Source: Celeribacter indicus
Lineage (GTDB): Bacteria; Pseudomonadota; Alphaproteobacteria; Rhodobacterales; Rhodobacteraceae
NCBI RefSeq assembly: GCF_000819565.1
Contig: NZ_CP004393.1
Location: 2,728,001-2,792,000 of the forward strand
Length of the DNA stretch: 64,000 nt
Direction of reading: 5' to 3'
Part shown: positions 62,009 through 64,000 of the stretch, in pieces
Layout of the letters: the number at the start of each line of letters is the position of its first letter
Position numbering within the stretch: the first letter of the stretch is position 1
Translations under genes and position numbers: made by a program
The notes under the pieces: model-generated
Told to the model about the DNA's origin: nothing
Database searches by the model: none
What the model saw: only the letters and a program-made list of their open reading frames with translations

Positions 62009-62795
62009 GATTCGACAGTTGAAAGCCCCGGTCGCAGCGCCAGCGATTACCGGACCGATCGAGATGGGCGTTTTCCGGCAGGTCGATCGCTACACAGGCG
62101 TTGTTCTCGGGCTCATATCCCCGCTCGCAGCGCCATCCCGCTCCATAGGGATCAGGGTCGAGGAAGGCATTCGCCGGAAGCACTACCGGGTCGCAGCGGT
62201 CATTGATCTCGAAGAAGCCCCTCTCACAGGCCCATTCCGCCCCATAGTCCGCATTGGTGAGATAGCCGTTCTCGGGCACCGCAATTGGAACGCAGGCGGC
62301 AGAGGTCGCGGTGAAACCGCGCTCGCAGGCCCACCCGGAGTCCGAGGGATCGTCGGTCAGATAAGCATTGTCCGGAAGGGTGATCGGAACGCATGCGTCC
62401 CGATCCTGCCGATAACCGCGCTCGCACTGCCAGTCATGTCCGGACGATTGCAGGAAAGCATTGAGCGGAACCGGGATCGCCTTGCAGGACGTGCCGCCAA
62501 CCTCTTCGTATCCGCGCCGGCACGACCAGCCCGACCCGTAGGACCGTCCCGTCGCGTAAGCGTTTTCAGGAATGTCGATTGCGATGCATTCTGCACCGTT
62601 CGCCCGGAACCCCAGGACACAATCCCATCCGCCGCCATAACTCCGCGCTTCTGCATTTTCCGGCACCGGCCCCATCCCGTCCTGCGCGAGGACCGGATAG
62701 GCCAGCAAGGCAATCACGCCCGCGAAAGAAGCGACCTCTGCCAACCGGCTCGCCCGCGAAGACGCTGGAGAACCGATTGATGGTGCGCGGCTCAT
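61986..62795 (-). CDS. Secreted protein with seven cysteine repeats
   Basis: 269 residues with a signal/anchor region (about 18-38, ending VLAQDG). The mature protein is built of seven units of 33-37 residues with the pattern GWxCxRGY...C-x-x-I-x-x-PENAYL, for example SGWACERGFTATSAAC and AGWRCERGYEPENNAC, each with two cysteines. The last unit is truncated. It resembles secreted EGF-like or sushi-like arrays only in outline. It is translationally coupled to the preceding gene at its start (4-base overlap). Confidence 0.8.
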   Translation of the reverse strand: MSRAPSIGSPASSRASRLAEVASFAGVIALLAYPVLAQDGMGPVPENAEARSYGGGWDCVLGFRANGAECIAIDIPENAYATGRSYGSGWSCRRGYEEVGGTSCKAIPVPLNAFLQSSGHDWQCERGYRQDRDACVPITLPDNAYLTDDPSDSGWACERGFTATSAACVPIAVPENGYLTNADYGAEWACERGFFEINDRCDPVVLPANAFLDPDPYGAGWRCERGYEPENNACVAIDLPENAHLDRSGNRWRCDRGFQLSNRECALGR

Positions 62796-63178
62796 TCTCC
62801 GTCCACCACGGATTCCGCGCGCTCCGGCGCCCCATCAACGTCGAGAGATGCCAGGCAGGCCTGCGCGATGTCGCGGTTCGGCGCCTCGGTGCCCGGCACA
62901 GTCGCCCAGCCGGCCTTCATCAACGCATCCCGGCGCTGATAGCTCGAAGCCGCCCGGATCGTCGCGAACTTTTCCGCGCGTTCCGGATCGGTTCGGGCCA
63001 TGTCGAGGCAAATCGGCACCATCGCCGCGACCACATCGTCATGAGACATCGCCACCGCCCTGTCATGTGCGGTTCCGCCGGTCACCCAGCCACCCCAGGT
63101 AAAACCGGCGACGCCGACGAAAACAACGCCGATCAGGACACCGTAGATGCCCGGCTTGAGCCATTCGGGAGTTTTCAT
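62792..63178 (-). CDS. Small membrane-anchored protein
   Basis: 128 residues from the ATG at 63178 (GGAGGATATGAA upstream). One membrane helix (about 10-33, IYGVLIGVVFVGVAGFTWGG) and a soluble helical domain with two cysteines (VPICLDMARTDPER, AQACLASLDVDG). I know similar proteins in Rhodobacterales only as hypothetical. It overlaps the following repeat-protein gene by 4 bases, so the two are probably made together and both act at the envelope. Confidence 0.7.
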   Translation of the reverse strand: MKTPEWLKPGIYGVLIGVVFVGVAGFTWGGWVTGGTAHDRAVAMSHDDVVAAMVPICLDMARTDPERAEKFATIRAASSYQRRDALMKAGWATVPGTEAPNRDIAQACLASLDVDGAPERAESVVDGE

Positions 63179-63300
63179 TTCATATCCTCCTGCGGAGAAA
63201 GCGCCGCCTCGCTGTGAAAGGTCTTCCAGGTCGCAGTCAACTGCCGGTACAGCGCCTTCTCCTTCGCCTGGCTTGCGGGGAGGCCGCCGGCCTCCCTTCA

Positions 63301-64000
63301 TCATGCAACCATCCGCTCCGGACGCCCGCCAGCGCGCCGGCGCGACCGCCGCCTCTTCTGCGGCTTCGGCGTCTCGTCCGTGGCCTCCCAGGGGCGGCCG
63401 CCAGCAACCGCGACGCGCATGCCAAGCACCTTTTCGATGGCCTTGAGCTCCGTCACCTCATCGGCGGCACAGAACGCAATCGCGCGACCGTCACGACCGG
63501 CACGGGCCGTCCGGCCAATCCGGTGCACGTAGTTCTCGGGCACGTTCGGAAGGTCGAAATTGTAGACATGTCCCACGCCCGGAATGTCGATCCCGCGGGC
63601 CGCGACATCCGTCGCCACCAGCACATGCACCGATCCGTCCCGAAACGCACCGAGCGCCCTGTCGCGTTGGCCCTGGCTTTTGTTGCCGTGGATCGAGGCG
63701 GTCGCGAAACCGGCACGATCGAGCTGCTTCATCAACCGTTCCGCGCCATGCTTGGTGCGCGAAAAGACCAGTGCGCGGTCCTCCCGATGCCCATGCAGAA
63801 GACCGATCAGCAGGTCCTGCTTTCCTTCCTTGGTGACGAAATGCACCGAATGGGTCACCTTGTCGGCGACCTTGCCCGGCGGCGAGGCCTCGACGCGCAC
63901 GGGCTCGCTCAGGTATTCGCGGGACAGATCGGCCATCGTTTTCGGCATGGTGGCCGAAAACATCATGGTCTGGCGCTCCTTGCCGAGCATCGGCGCGATA
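63301..64000 (-). CDS. DEAD-box RNA helicase (RhlE-like), N-terminus beyond window
   Basis: The right edge cuts the gene; the C-terminal about 233 residues are present. Motif III SATM (MMFSATMPKTM), motif IV RALVFSRTKHGAE, motif V VATDVAARGIDIP and motif VI YVHRIGRTARAGR are intact, followed by a basic tail (KPQKRRRSRRR). It unwinds structured RNA, for example in ribosome assembly or cold response. It may be chromosomal-type cargo; its start is beyond 64000. Confidence 0.93.
   Translation of the reverse strand, partial: IAPMLGKERQTMMFSATMPKTMADLSREYLSEPVRVEASPPGKVADKVTHSVHFVTKEGKQDLLIGLLHGHREDRALVFSRTKHGAERLMKQLDRAGFATASIHGNKSQGQRDRALGAFRDGSVHVLVATDVAARGIDIPGVGHVYNFDLPNVPENYVHRIGRTARAGRDGRAIAFCAADEVTELKAIEKVLGMRVAVAGGRPWEATDETPKPQKRRRSRRRAGGRPERMVA

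Noticed and set aside
1..64000. CRISPR array, tRNA or rRNA genes
   Set aside because: No regularly spaced identical repeats, cloverleaf sequence or rRNA segments were seen on reading.

Overview
The window looks like part of a large conjugative element (plasmid or integrative conjugative element) from a high-GC alphaproteobacterium, most likely a member of the Rhodobacterales. The grounds are the trb/traG transfer genes, an alphaproteobacterial RepA/ParA/ribbon-helix-helix replication set, the strawberry-notch/ParB/RadC/ArdC maintenance genes, and Rhodobacterales-like intergenic repeats. No rRNA, tRNA or CRISPR array was seen.

Region 1 (1-22 kb) is the transfer region, on the minus strand: relaxase, traG, copG, then trbB-trbC-trbD-trbE running off the left edge. 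Between copG and trbB, genes that are normally neighbours, sits a 14 kb stress-tolerance island (about 3.4-17.8 kb). It holds an MFS transporter, ftsH facing left, and a right-facing operon of three hsp20 genes, clpK, hdeD, an NDUFS4-like gene, yfdX, degP, grpE, htpX and a TrkA-C membrane protein. The content resembles the transmissible locus of stress tolerance of Enterobacteriaceae, with a different order and extra genes. The products form a protein-quality network: holdases (Hsp20, YfdX), disaggregase (ClpK, GrpE), and membrane and periplasmic proteases (FtsH, HtpX, DegP).

Region 2 (22-32 kb) continues on the minus strand with a lytic transglycosylase, a TraF peptidase, two DUF736 proteins, ParA, RepA and small DNA-binding regulators. 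An iteron/DnaA-box origin appears to be embedded in the 3' half of repA. Region 3 (30-40 kb and 53.7-58.3 kb) is the maintenance module: DUF2493, Toprim primase-like, a giant strawberry-notch helicase/methylase, Fic, ParB, RadC, DUF2958 and ArdC. Several of these genes share a structured leader resembling the radC RNA motif.

A second cargo block (40.3-53.6 kb) splits that module. It carries an unrecognised exported three-gene set, an IetAS-type AAA ATPase/subtilisin defence pair, integrase and IS481 remnants, a MITE-like repeat, a transglutaminase-like gene, a cold-shock gene with small proteins, and a CaxA/YnfA membrane pair. The right end (58.5-64 kb) holds a PrtN-like gene, an AbiE-type system with an intact antitoxin but a multiply frameshifted toxin, a second transglutaminase paralogue, a secreted cysteine-repeat protein and a DEAD-box helicase cut by the window edge.
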